Part shown: positions 1 through 9,447 of the stretch, in pieces
Numbering within the stretch: the stretch's first letter is position 1
How the letters are laid out: every line of letters begins with the position of its first letter
From: Comamonadaceae bacterium 2FH
Lineage (GTDB): Bacteria; Pseudomonadota; Gammaproteobacteria; Burkholderiales; Burkholderiaceae_C
DNA length: 38,875 nt
Assembly: GCA_005503335.1 (NCBI GenBank)
Contig: SCMQ01000041.1
Span: 1-38,875 of the forward strand
Reading direction: 5' to 3'
The notes under the pieces: model-generated
The model's input: only the letters and a program-made list of their open reading frames with translations
What the model was told of the DNA's origin: nothing
Database searches by the model: none
Made by a program: the position numbers and the translations under genes

Positions 1-999
1 CCCCCGGCCCTGCCGCCCGAGCCCTCTTTCCTCGATACCCTGCTCGAGAACCCACTGGTGCCGGCGGCGGCAGGCGGTCTGGTCGCCCTGCTCGCGGGCC
101 TGGGCCTGTACCGCATGCGGCAACGCAGGAAATCCGCCTCGGTGGACAGCTCCTTCTTCGAGAGCCGGCAACCGGCCGACTCCTTCTTCGGCGGCAGCGG
201 CGGCCAGCAGGTCGACACCCGGGAAGCCAGCGTGCGGGGCAGCTCGTCCATGATGTACTCGCCCAGCCAGCTCGACGCCGCCGCCGACGTGGACCCGGTG
301 GCCGAGGCCGACGTGTACCTGGCCTACGGGCGCGACCTGCAGGCCGAGGAAATCCTGCGCGAGGCCATGCGCGCCGACCCGACCCGCGTTCCCCTGCACG
401 CCAAGCTGCTCGAGATCCACGCCAAGCGGCGCGATCCCAAGGCTTTCGAGGCCCTGGCCATCGAGACCCATCAGCTGACCTCGGGCAGCGGCCCCGAATG
501 GCAGCGCATCTGCGAGCTCGGGCGTGAACTCGATCCCGGCAACGCGCTCTACCAGCCCGGCGGCCAGCCCGGCACCAAGGCGCGCGCCGCCTCCGAGCGG
601 ACGAACGCCGTGCCCACGCCCGACACCATGCCGCAGGCCATCGCCGCGTCCGCCCCGGCCAGCCTGCCGGTGGACCTGGACCTGAACCTCGACTTCGCCA
701 GCACCCAGTCGCCGAACGAGCCCATCGCGCCGGTGGCCAAGGCCGCTGCGCCCGGCCCGGCCTCGAACATGATCGAGTTCGATCTGGACACCCTTTCGCT
801 GGACCTGCCGCCCGCCGTGCCCGACGCCGCGACCGAGGCCAGCGAGGACGATCCGCTGGCGACCAAGCTGGCCCTGGCTCAGGAATTCCACGCCATCGGC
901 GACACCGACGGCGCACGGACCCTGGTCAAGGAAGTCGTGGCCGAGGCCTCGGGCTCCCTGAAGTCGCGCGCCGAGCGCTTCCTGGCCGAGCTGGCCTGA
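1..999 (+). CDS. fimV: FimV family protein, C-terminal part (5' truncated by window edge)
   Basis: The reading frame is open from base 1 and gives the last 332 residues. A single hydrophobic segment lies at about residues 19-37, followed by a basic stop-transfer stretch (RMRQRRK). A long cytoplasmic region rich in Ala, Pro and Asp follows. The last ~50 residues (DDPLATKLALAQEF... to AERFLAELA) match the conserved FimV C-terminal domain, a TPR-like tail. In this family a periplasmic LysM half binds peptidoglycan and the cytoplasmic tail organises polar assemblies such as type IV pili; the LysM half would lie left of the window. The gene is 44 bases upstream of truA on the same strand, the usual arrangement in Burkholderiales. 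The family assignment is firm; the exact cellular role in this organism is inference. Confidence 0.88.
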   Translation, partial: PPALPPEPSFLDTLLENPLVPAAAGGLVALLAGLGLYRMRQRRKSASVDSSFFESRQPADSFFGGSGGQQVDTREASVRGSSSMMYSPSQLDAAADVDPVAEADVYLAYGRDLQAEEILREAMRADPTRVPLHAKLLEIHAKRRDPKAFEALAIETHQLTSGSGPEWQRICELGRELDPGNALYQPGGQPGTKARAASERTNAVPTPDTMPQAIAASAPASLPVDLDLNLDFASTQSPNEPIAPVAKAAAPGPASNMIEFDLDTLSLDLPPAVPDAATEASEDDPLATKLALAQEFHAIGDTDGARTLVKEVVAEASGSLKSRAERFLAELA

Positions 1000-1043
1000 G
1001 GACCGACGAGCTTGCCCATCCGCCTGTCCCTGCCCGGCCCCCT

Positions 1044-1826
1044 GTGAGACTGGCCCTGGGCGTCAGCTACAACGGCCAGGCCTACCAGGGCTGGCAAAGC
1101 CAGCCTTCCGGCCAGACCGTGCAGGACCAGCTGGAACAGGCACTGGCGCAGTTCAGCACGGTGCCGATCGGCACGCTGTGCGCGGGACGCACCGACGCCG
1201 GCGTGCATGGCCTGATGCAGGTGGTGCACTTCGACACCGAGCTGCAACGCGAGCCCTTCTCCTGGGTGCGCGGCACCAACCGCTTCCTGCCGCCCGACAT
1301 CGCCGTGCAGTGGGCCCAGCCCGTGCCCGACAGTTTCCACGCTCGCGCCAGCGCCGTGGCCCGGCGCTACGCCTATGTGTTGCTGGAGTCGCCGGTGCGG
1401 CCCAGCATCGAGGCCGGCCGCGTGGGCTGGGTGTTCCGACCGCTCGACGAAGCGGCGATGCGCGAGGCCGCGGACCACCTGCTCGGCGAACACGACTTCA
1501 GCAGCTTCCGCGCCAGCGCCTGCCAGGCCCTGACCCCGGTCAAGACCATGAAGCGCATCGCGATCGCGCGGCGCGGTGCCTACTGGCGCTTCGACTTCGA
1601 GGCCGACGCCTTCCTGCACCACATGATCCGCAACTTCATGGGCTGCCTGGTCGCGGTCGGCCAGGGCCTGCAGCCGCCCGGCTGGATGCGCGAGGTGCTG
1701 CTCGCGCGCCGGCGCGACGTGGCGGCGCCGACCTTCGCGCCCGACGGACTGTACTTCCTCGGCCCGGTCTACGAAGACCATTGGGGCCTGCCGCAGCGCA
1801 CGGCTGCGTATGATGGGCTTCCATGA
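1044..1826 (+). CDS. truA: tRNA pseudouridine(38-40) synthase TruA
   Basis: Converts uridine to pseudouridine at positions 38-40 in the anticodon stem-loop of several tRNAs. The 260-residue product has the family's usual length. The catalytic aspartate is visible as D51 in CAGRTDAGVH, and the later FLHHMIRNFMG block is the second conserved TruA segment. The start is a GTG that places the YNGxxYxGWQ N-terminal motif at residue 9; no better ATG lies upstream. Its stop codon overlaps the trpF start by four bases, so trpF is probably translationally coupled to it. Confidence 0.96.
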   Translation: MRLALGVSYNGQAYQGWQSQPSGQTVQDQLEQALAQFSTVPIGTLCAGRTDAGVHGLMQVVHFDTELQREPFSWVRGTNRFLPPDIAVQWAQPVPDSFHARASAVARRYAYVLLESPVRPSIEAGRVGWVFRPLDEAAMREAADHLLGEHDFSSFRASACQALTPVKTMKRIAIARRGAYWRFDFEADAFLHHMIRNFMGCLVAVGQGLQPPGWMREVLLARRRDVAAPTFAPDGLYFLGPVYEDHWGLPQRTAAYDGLP

Positions 1827-2542
1827 GCCCCTCCCCGCCGACCTCGAACCCATCTGCCCGCACCAGGATCAAGATCTGCGGCATCACGCGCGAGCAGGAC
1901 CTGGACACGGCCGTGGCCGCAGGGGCCGACGCGGTCGGCTTCGTGATGTACGCCAAGAGCCCGCGCCATGTCGCGCCCGCGCGTGCCGCCGCGCTGGCGC
2001 GCCGCCTGCCGCCCTTCGTCACGCCGGTGCTGCTGTTCGTCAACGCCGACCTGGCCACGGTGCAGGCCGCCTGCCGCGAGGTGCCGGGCGCCATCCTGCA
2101 GTTCCACGGCGACGAGACGCCGGCGCAATGCGAGCAGATCGGCCAGGCCTGCGGACGGCCCTGGCTGCGCGCGGCCCGCATCCCGCTGCACCACCCCTTT
2201 GATTTCGACTTGCTAAAATTCGCGGCGGATCACCCCAGTGCCCTGGCCATCCTGCTCGACGCCCATGTCGAGGGATACGGCGGCGGCGGAAAAGCATTCG
2301 ATTGGTCACTCCTGCCTCCAAGCGTCGCCTCTCACCTCGTTTTGTCTGGTGGGCTCACGCCTGCAAACGTGACCGATGGCATCCTGCAGCTGCGGCCGCG
2401 CGGGCTGTCGCTGGCCGTTGACGTGAGCTCCGGCGTCGAGGTGAGTGCTGCGGGAGGGGGAACCCTCAAGGGCATCAAGGACCCGGAAAAGATCCATCGC
2501 TTCGTGGCGGCCGTGCGTGCCGCCGACGAGCAAATTGCCTGA
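1823..2542 (+). CDS. trpF: Phosphoribosylanthranilate isomerase
   Basis: Catalyses the Amadori rearrangement of N-(5-phosphoribosyl)anthranilate to CdRP, the third step of tryptophan synthesis. The (beta/alpha)8 protein has the general-base cysteine in RIKICGIT (C19) and the conserved DVSSGVE block near the C-terminus with the general-acid aspartate. At 239 residues it is longer than the typical ~205. Part of this is a Ser/Pro-rich N-terminal leader of about 14 residues that depends on using the ATG overlapping the truA stop. It is followed after nine bases by trpB. Confidence 0.96.
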   Translation: MSPSPPTSNPSARTRIKICGITREQDLDTAVAAGADAVGFVMYAKSPRHVAPARAAALARRLPPFVTPVLLFVNADLATVQAACREVPGAILQFHGDETPAQCEQIGQACGRPWLRAARIPLHHPFDFDLLKFAADHPSALAILLDAHVEGYGGGGKAFDWSLLPPSVASHLVLSGGLTPANVTDGILQLRPRGLSLAVDVSSGVEVSAAGGGTLKGIKDPEKIHRFVAAVRAADEQIA

Positions 2543-2551
2543 AGGCACATC

Positions 2552-3813
<1,262 letters not shown>

Positions 3814-3817
<4 letters not shown>

Positions 3818-4647
3818 GCCGCATGACAGAAACGTTTGCGCGGCTGAAGGCGCAAGGGCGCAAGGCGCTGATCCCCTACGTGACGGCTGGCTTTCCATTT
3901 GCCGACATCACGCCCGAGCTGATGCTGGGCATGGTCGCGGCCGGGGCCGACGTGATCGAGCTCGGCGTGCCCTTCTCCGACCCCTCGGCCGACGGCCCGG
4001 TGATCCAGAAGGCCGGCGAGCAGGCCCTGGCCCTGGGCATAGGCATGGTCCAGGTGCTGGCCATGGTGCGCGCCTTCCGCGAGCGCGACAGCAGCACCCC
4101 GGTGGTGCTGATGGGCTACGCCAACCCGGTCGAGCGCTACGACCAGCTGCACGGCGCCGACGCCTTCATCCGCGACGCCGCCGCGGCCGGCGTGGACGGC
4201 GTGCTGGTCGTCGACTACCCGCCCGAGGAATGCGAGGAGTTCGCGGCCAAGCTGCGCACGCACGGCATGGACCTGATCTTCCTGCTCGCGCCGACCTCGA
4301 CCGACCAGCGCATGGAGCAGGTGGCCCGGGTCGCCAGCGGCTATGTCTACTATGTCTCGCTCAAGGGCGTGACCGGTTCCGGCGCGCTCAACACCGCCGA
4401 GGTCGAGGCCATGCTGCCGCGCATCCGCCGCCATGTCAGCGTGCCGGTCGGCGTGGGCTTCGGCATCCGCGACGCGGCCACGGCCCGGGCCATAGGCCGG
4501 GTCGCCGACGCCGTGGTGATCGGCAGCCGCCTGATCCAGCTGATCGAGGCGCAGCCGCGCGCCCAGGTGGTGCCCGCCGCCGCGGACTTCCTGCGCGGCA
4601 TCCGCCAGGCGCTGGACGTATCATCCACCCCCATCGTTGAGGACTGA
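3814..4647 (+). CDS. trpA: Tryptophan synthase alpha chain
   Basis: Cleaves indole-3-glycerol phosphate to indole and glyceraldehyde-3-phosphate; the indole is channelled to TrpB. The catalytic residues are E49 ([12 protein letters not shown]) and D60 (PSADGPVIQ). The product is 277 residues, slightly long for the family. A second ATG three codons in (MTETFARL) is an alternative start, but the first ATG overlaps the trpB stop and is the likelier one under coupling. accD begins three bases after its stop. Confidence 0.97.
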
Positions 4648-4650
4648 CCC

Positions 4651-5523
4651 ATGAGCTGGCTTGAGAAGCTGCTGCCCCCCAAAATCCAGCAGACCAACCC
4701 CACCGAGCGCCGCAGCATCCCCGAGGGGCTGTGGATCAAGTGCCCGAGCTGCGACACCGTGCTCTACAAGACCGACCTGGAACAGAACCAGAACGTCTGC
4801 CCGAGCTGCAACCACCACCACCGCATCGGCGCGCGCGCGCGGCTCAACGCCTTCCTCGACGGCGAAGGGCGCTACGAGATCGGCCAGGAGGTCATCCCGG
4901 TCGACGCGCTGAAGTTCAAGGACAGCCGCAAGTACCCCGAGCGCCTCAAGGAGGCGCTGGAGAACACCGGCGAGACCGACGCCCTGGTCGTCATGGGCGG
5001 CGCGGTGCACAGCATCAACCTGGTGGCGGCCTGCTTCGAGTTCGACTTCATGGGCGGCAGCATGGGATCGGTGGTCGGCGAGCGCTTCGTGCGCGGCGTC
5101 GAGGCCGCGATCGAGCAGAAGGTGCCCTTCGTCTGCTTCACGGCCACCGGCGGCGCGCGCATGCAGGAGGGCCTGCTGTCGCTGATGCAGATGGCCAAGA
5201 CCAATGCCGCGCTGACGCGCCTGGCCAAGAAGGGCCTGCCCTACATCAGCGTGCTGACCGATCCGACCATGGGCGGCGTGAGCGCGGGCTTCGCCTTCGT
5301 CGGCGACGTGGTGATCGCCGAGCCCAAGGCGCTGATCGGCTTTGCCGGCCCGCGCGTGATCGAGTCGACGGTGCGCGTGACCCTGCCCGACGGCTTCCAG
5401 CGCGCCGAGTTCCTGCAGCAAAAGGGCGCGATCGACTTCATCTGCGACCGCCGCGAGCTGCGCAAGACCATCGCCAACACCCTGGCCATGCTGCAGCGCC
5501 AACCGGCCGACGCGGTCAGCTGA
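4651..5523 (+). CDS. accD: Acetyl-CoA carboxylase carboxyltransferase subunit beta
   Basis: The beta half of the carboxyltransferase that makes malonyl-CoA for fatty acid synthesis; it pairs with AccA, which is not in the window. The N-terminal four-cysteine zinc ribbon is visible (C31, C34, C50, C53 in CPSC...CPSC). The crotonase-like core with TGGARMQEG and a [11 protein letters not shown] block follows. Length 290 is standard. This is the last gene of the + strand run. In related genomes, as I recall, folC follows; here a convergent minus-strand cluster starts after 13 bases. Confidence 0.97.
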   Translation: MSWLEKLLPPKIQQTNPTERRSIPEGLWIKCPSCDTVLYKTDLEQNQNVCPSCNHHHRIGARARLNAFLDGEGRYEIGQEVIPVDALKFKDSRKYPERLKEALENTGETDALVVMGGAVHSINLVAACFEFDFMGGSMGSVVGERFVRGVEAAIEQKVPFVCFTATGGARMQEGLLSLMQMAKTNAALTRLAKKGLPYISVLTDPTMGGVSAGFAFVGDVVIAEPKALIGFAGPRVIESTVRVTLPDGFQRAEFLQQKGAIDFICDRRELRKTIANTLAMLQRQPADAVS

Positions 5524-5536
5524 ACCCCGGGCCGTA

Positions 5537-6574
5537 TCAGTCGGCCTCGCCGGCGCTGCCGGTCGCAAAAGCCAGCCTGGGCGGCGCGTGGCCCGGCACG
5601 CAGCGCTGGCGGCGATCGCGCTCGGCCAGCGTCGCCTGTTCGCGCGGTGCCACGGCGCGCCTGATGCCGAAGATCTCGGCCAGGTTGGCAGCCGGGGCGT
5701 GCACCGGCTGCAGCAGCGCGGCCGGGCCGGTGAGCAGGGGCGTCACGCCGGGACCGTGGCCGGCGACCGTGCTGTCGCCATGCACGATGACGCCGATCGT
5801 GACCCGGCCCTGGCGGTAGCGCGGGCCGTGCCGGTTGTCGGCGTCGCTGATCGCCACCAGGTCGCCGAAGCGCAGGCTGCCCAGCCGATAGCGCAGGCGC
5901 GTCGCGCGGTCGCCGAGCTGGATGTCGTAGTCCCCGCGCCAGGCCGTGCTCTTGCCCAGGCCCGAGCCCATGATGCGCGCCGGCACCAGGTGGGTCACCG
6001 GGACCAGCAGCCGGCCTTCGCGCTCGCCCAGGCCCCAGCGCGCCAGCAGGGCCGGCGCGCAGTTGAGCACCTCGATGCGCGGATGCCCGGTCAGCCTGAG
6101 GCCCAGGCCGCAGGCGACGATCTGGATGCGGTCGCCGATCTGCAGCCGCGCCAGCACCGCGCTCGGGAAGTCCACCAGCACATGGTTGACGCCGCCGTGC
6201 TTGCCGGTCACCAGCCCCTGCTGGCCGCGCGCCGGTCCGGTGATCACGCGCGCTCGGTTGCCGACGCAGGCGTAGGTGAGCAGCGCATTGTTGGGGCCGT
6301 CGCGCGGGCCGATCACCTCGCGCTGGTTGTTGTGCAGGGCCACGCCGGGCTCGATGTGGTCGCCGGCCAGGCCCACGCAGAGGTCGCCGATGCGGCGGTT
6401 GAGCACGATGCCGCCCGTGCCGGGCAGCACGCGCGGCACGCCGTCGTAGCCTATGCGGTAGGGCGAGGCGCGGCCCACCGGGTGGGCGATCTGGCCCTGC
6501 ACGGTCACGGCGACCAGCTCGTCGCGGTTGACGCGCGGGCCGCGCGGCTCGGGTGCGGGGACATGGGACGCCAT
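5537..6574 (-). CDS. DUF4438 domain-containing protein
   Basis: A 345-residue protein whose sequence (VNRDELVAVTVQGQIAHPV, VPRVLPGTGGIVLNRRIGD, CVGLAGDHIEPGV) I recognise as the DUF4438 family. Members are known from structural-genomics work but have no established function. The protein is rich in beta-strand-forming Val/Ile and Gly with no signal peptide or membrane segment. It is the last gene of the nine-gene minus-strand run, 50 bases after its upstream neighbour, with a good ribosome binding site (AAGGAG) before the ATG. DUF4438 genes also occur alone elsewhere, so membership in a common functional unit is inferred only from position and strand. Confidence 0.75.
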   Translation of the reverse strand: MASHVPAPEPRGPRVNRDELVAVTVQGQIAHPVGRASPYRIGYDGVPRVLPGTGGIVLNRRIGDLCVGLAGDHIEPGVALHNNQREVIGPRDGPNNALLTYACVGNRARVITGPARGQQGLVTGKHGGVNHVLVDFPSAVLARLQIGDRIQIVACGLGLRLTGHPRIEVLNCAPALLARWGLGEREGRLLVPVTHLVPARIMGSGLGKSTAWRGDYDIQLGDRATRLRYRLGSLRFGDLVAISDADNRHGPRYRQGRVTIGVIVHGDSTVAGHGPGVTPLLTGPAALLQPVHAPAANLAEIFGIRRAVAPREQATLAERDRRQRCVPGHAPPRLAFATGSAGEAD

Positions 6575-6624
6575 GCTTGCGCTCCTTCAGGCGAGAGATG
6601 AGCGGTCAACGGTCGTTTCCAGGC

Positions 6625-7395
6625 TCAGACGGGGTACCACCAGGCGCGCGCGTGCAGCCATGGGTCGGCGGACTCGTCGCCCGCAGCCTCGCCCGGCAGC
6701 GCGAGCACATGCACCGCCGCCAGCCGGCCCAGCGGCTGCAGCAGCGCCGCGAGGCCGGCGCCGGCCAGCGCCTCGCGCACCAACACGCGTTCGGCGGCGA
6801 ACAGGCTGGCGGCATCGCCATCCACCGACTCGGCCGCCAGGCCCAGCCGGGCCAGTGCCTGCACCGGGCCGGGCGCGGCGCCGCCCACGGGCAGCGGACA
6901 GAGGATCAGAGCGCCCTCCAGCGTCGCCGACAGCGCCAGCGCGTCCAGCGCCCCGGCCAGCGGGTCCAAGCCCACGCACCAGGCTTCGCTGCGGCCGGCG
7001 GCCTCGTCGCGCTCCTGCAGCGCCTGCGCCAGCCACTCGAAGCGCTCGACCACCGACTCGTCACCGGCGCTGCGCAGCTGCGACTCGGCCAGGCAGTCGC
7101 CCACCCAGCGCAGCAGCCAGGAGCCGGCGTCGGTGGCTTCGCGCAGCGCGATCCACTCGCCCAGCGCCGAGGCGTCCGGCGCCTGGCCGGCCTGGCCCGG
7201 TTCGGCGGCGCGGTGCGGCAGCAGCTCGCTTGAATCCAGCACCTGCCAGAACGAACGCGTGAGCCAGGTCTCGAACACGCGCGTGAGCCCCAGCGCCAGC
7301 CGCGGCCCCAGCGCGTGGCCGAGCGCCAGCGCGGGGTCGAGCACGCAGCGCAGCTTGGCGCTGTCGACGGTGACGCGCAGGTCGCTGGCGCCCAT
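6625..7395 (-). CDS. Unrecognised protein, 256 residues
   Basis: I do not recognise a family. The chosen start (MGASDLRVTVDSAKL) lies two bases beyond the upstream neighbour's stop, and much longer frame extensions upstream overlap that neighbour and are rejected. The protein is rich in Leu and Ala and probably mostly helical. It has no signal peptide and no segment hydrophobic enough to be a confident membrane helix. The C-terminus is aromatic (WLHARAWWYPV). Tight spacing ties it to the cluster. The gene call itself rests on codon pattern, position and the absence of a better frame. Confidence 0.6.
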   Translation of the reverse strand: MGASDLRVTVDSAKLRCVLDPALALGHALGPRLALGLTRVFETWLTRSFWQVLDSSELLPHRAAEPGQAGQAPDASALGEWIALREATDAGSWLLRWVGDCLAESQLRSAGDESVVERFEWLAQALQERDEAAGRSEAWCVGLDPLAGALDALALSATLEGALILCPLPVGGAAPGPVQALARLGLAAESVDGDAASLFAAERVLVREALAGAGLAALLQPLGRLAAVHVLALPGEAAGDESADPWLHARAWWYPV

Positions 7396-7397
7396 GG

Positions 7398-7871
7398 TCA
7401 GTCGTCCCAGGCGTCCCAGGCGTCGAACACGTCGTCCCTGTTCAGACGCAGCGGAGCGGCAGGCGTGCCCCGCTGATCCAGCATCGGCTGGCTGGCGCCG
7501 GCCGCAAAGACGATCTTGCGCACAATGGCGCCGGACACGGGGTCGATGCGCAGGAACACGCCGCGGCGCTGGCGGTTGTGCGCGAGATGGTCGCGGATAT
7601 GCTGGTTCATGCCTCTGTGGGTGGTGTCGACTTCGATGTGCGTGGCGCGGTGCCGCACAGGGTGGACGAACTGGATGTCGGGCCAGCGCGCCAGCGCGCC
7701 CGGCCGGCCGCGCTCGCGGCGGCGCCCCTCGACATGGACACCCACGCCTCGGCCCGGGAACCAGCGCTGCACCTGCCGCGCCACCTGCTCGATCACGCGC
7801 GCATGCGGCCTGCGGATGATGGCCGCGTCGACGCCGTCGTCGAGCCCGTCCCAATCGTCGCCGCGCGCCAT
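7398..7871 (-). CDS. Unrecognised small basic protein with Trp/Asp tail, 157 residues
   Basis: The ATG at 7871 has a GAGG element about eight bases upstream; a GTG three codons earlier is an alternative. The N-terminus is acidic (DDWDGLDDGVD), the middle is basic and His/Arg-rich. A predicted strand-turn-strand follows (VFLRIDPVSGAIVRKIVF), and the protein ends in an acidic, Trp-containing tail (DDVFDAWDAWDD). The middle part has the feel of a small nucleic-acid-binding or toxin-type fold, but I cannot name it. Its start lies ten bases after the upstream gene's stop. Confidence 0.55.
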   Translation of the reverse strand: MARGDDWDGLDDGVDAAIIRRPHARVIEQVARQVQRWFPGRGVGVHVEGRRRERGRPGALARWPDIQFVHPVRHRATHIEVDTTHRGMNQHIRDHLAHNRQRRGVFLRIDPVSGAIVRKIVFAAGASQPMLDQRGTPAAPLRLNRDDVFDAWDAWDD

Positions 7872-7881
7872 CGCCCGCACC

Positions 7882-8964
7882 TCAGGCCGCCTGCGGCACG
7901 CCGAGCACGCTTTGCAGCGCCGGCGTCACGCCGGGGAAGCCGCGGCCTTCGGGCGTCATGCGGTAGGCCGCGACCCAGGCCTCGGCATGGGCGCCCATGG
8001 GCCGCACCACGCTCTGGAACAGGATGGGATCGACCGCGGTCTTGAAATCGTTGTCGGCGATGAACTGCAGCATGCGGCGGCCGCTCTCGGCCATCTTGGC
8101 GCGCTGCGAAGGCTCGGCGACGCCGCCCAGGTAGCGGTTGGAGACGATTTCCACCACGTCCCACTTGGTGTTGGCGTCGAAGGCCTTCTTGATGTCGGGC
8201 GCGTCGAGCAGCTTGAGCACCTCGACCAGGTAGTGGCCGGTCTCCATCGCGAGGGCGAACACATTGCCGTAGGTCGAGCGGTCCAGCGCGTAGCGCAGGT
8301 CCAGGCCGATGCGCTGTATGGTGCCCACGCTGCCGAAGGGCCGCTGGTCTATCAGCTGGCCGCCGCGGATCACCTCGCCGATCAGCAGGTCGCGGAAGTA
8401 CTGCCCCACCGCCACCATGAAGCCCAGCATCTGGCGATGGAAGTTGCGGTTGACCACCGCCCCGGCCGGCGCCTGCGCGGTGCCGTAGTTGAAGGCGCGG
8501 CGGTAGGCCACCATGCGGTCGCTCTTGCCGTAGCGCAGCGGCCGCCATTTCTCGAGCAGGTAGAGGCCGCGCGCGCCGGGCCCGCGCTGTATGCGCATCT
8601 TGCCCAGGCGGAACAGGCGCAGCAGCGTCTCGACCACCTCGAAGATCTTCATGCGCTCGTGCTGGTAGATGTAGTAGAGCTCGGCCGCGGCATGCAGCTG
8701 GCTGGGGACGATGGAGTCGTCGAAATCGGGGCTGATGTAGGGGTAGCCGACCTTGTCGAATCCACCCTGCCCCTGCGGCCCCAGACCGATGAGGTCGAAA
8801 AAGGCGCCCTCGCTGTCGCCGCCGGCCTTTTGCAGCAGTTCTCCGAGCTTGTTCTCGAACTGGGTGCCCAGGGCCTCGCGCTGCTCGGGCGGCAGGTTCT
8901 GCATCTGCTCCTGCAGGAAGGTCTCCCACAGGCGCTGGATGGTTTCGGTGGTTTGGAAGTTCAT
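7882..8964 (-). CDS. Unrecognised largely helical protein, 360 residues
   Basis: No family recognised. A strong ribosome binding site (AGGAG) precedes the ATG. Residues 1-60 look like an amphipathic, possibly coiled helical region (ETIQRLWETFLQEQMQNLPPEQ). A short Gly-rich segment follows, then a long helical body rich in Arg, Leu and aromatics (for example FMVAVGQYFRDLLIGEVI). There is no signal peptide and no cysteine or histidine metal motif. The size, helical content and central place in the cluster would suit a structural or scaffold protein, but that is speculation. Confidence 0.65.
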   Translation of the reverse strand: MNFQTTETIQRLWETFLQEQMQNLPPEQREALGTQFENKLGELLQKAGGDSEGAFFDLIGLGPQGQGGFDKVGYPYISPDFDDSIVPSQLHAAAELYYIYQHERMKIFEVVETLLRLFRLGKMRIQRGPGARGLYLLEKWRPLRYGKSDRMVAYRRAFNYGTAQAPAGAVVNRNFHRQMLGFMVAVGQYFRDLLIGEVIRGGQLIDQRPFGSVGTIQRIGLDLRYALDRSTYGNVFALAMETGHYLVEVLKLLDAPDIKKAFDANTKWDVVEIVSNRYLGGVAEPSQRAKMAESGRRMLQFIADNDFKTAVDPILFQSVVRPMGAHAEAWVAAYRMTPEGRGFPGVTPALQSVLGVPQAA

Positions 8965-8986
8965 GGTGGACTCCTGGGCACGGCGT

Positions 8987-9433
8987 TCAGATCGGCGTGT
9001 CGCCGGGAACCTCGTTCAGCAAGCGAGATTCCAGCGCGTTGAGGTAGACCAGCCGCGCAATGCGTTCGGGATCGGCCTGGCCGCCCGTGCCCGTGAGGTG
9101 CTCGAACTGCTCGGCGTATGCCTTGCCGAGTTCGGGGTGGTGCGCATCCAGATACGCCTTGACCTTGCTCACGGGGCCGGTGGCCTTGTGCTTGTCCAGC
9201 TGTTTGTTGGTGTTCCCTGCGCTCGGATGGAGCGAATCAGCCAGTGCGTCGCGCACCGCGCCGAGGGAACGGTAAACGTCGAATGCGGTCTTGCCCGGGG
9301 AGCCCGCAGGCCTCTTCGTGAGCATGAGTGCAGCGGCGACGCGGTCGATGGCCTCGACCATCCGTTGCGTCGAAGACACGGGTGCGGGGACCGCAGGCGC
9401 GGCGGCCCACAGTGCGAATTTGTCGATCCTCAT
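8987..9433 (-). CDS. Unrecognised protein, 148 residues
   Basis: The ATG has a good GGAGG upstream (about seven bases away), which fixes this start and rules out the longer frame that would overlap the next gene. The predicted product (MRIDKFALWAAAP...) has a short Ala/Pro-rich head and then helical stretches with alternating Asp/Lys (VKAYLDAHHPELGKAYAEQ). No membrane segment is apparent. By eye this gene and its upstream neighbour are less GC-rich than flanking genes, which may point to a separate origin or relaxed codon use. Function unknown. Confidence 0.6.
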   Translation of the reverse strand: MRIDKFALWAAAPAVPAPVSSTQRMVEAIDRVAAALMLTKRPAGSPGKTAFDVYRSLGAVRDALADSLHPSAGNTNKQLDKHKATGPVSKVKAYLDAHHPELGKAYAEQFEHLTGTGGQADPERIARLVYLNALESRLLNEVPGDTPI

Positions 9434-9447
9434 GACGGGCCTCCGCT

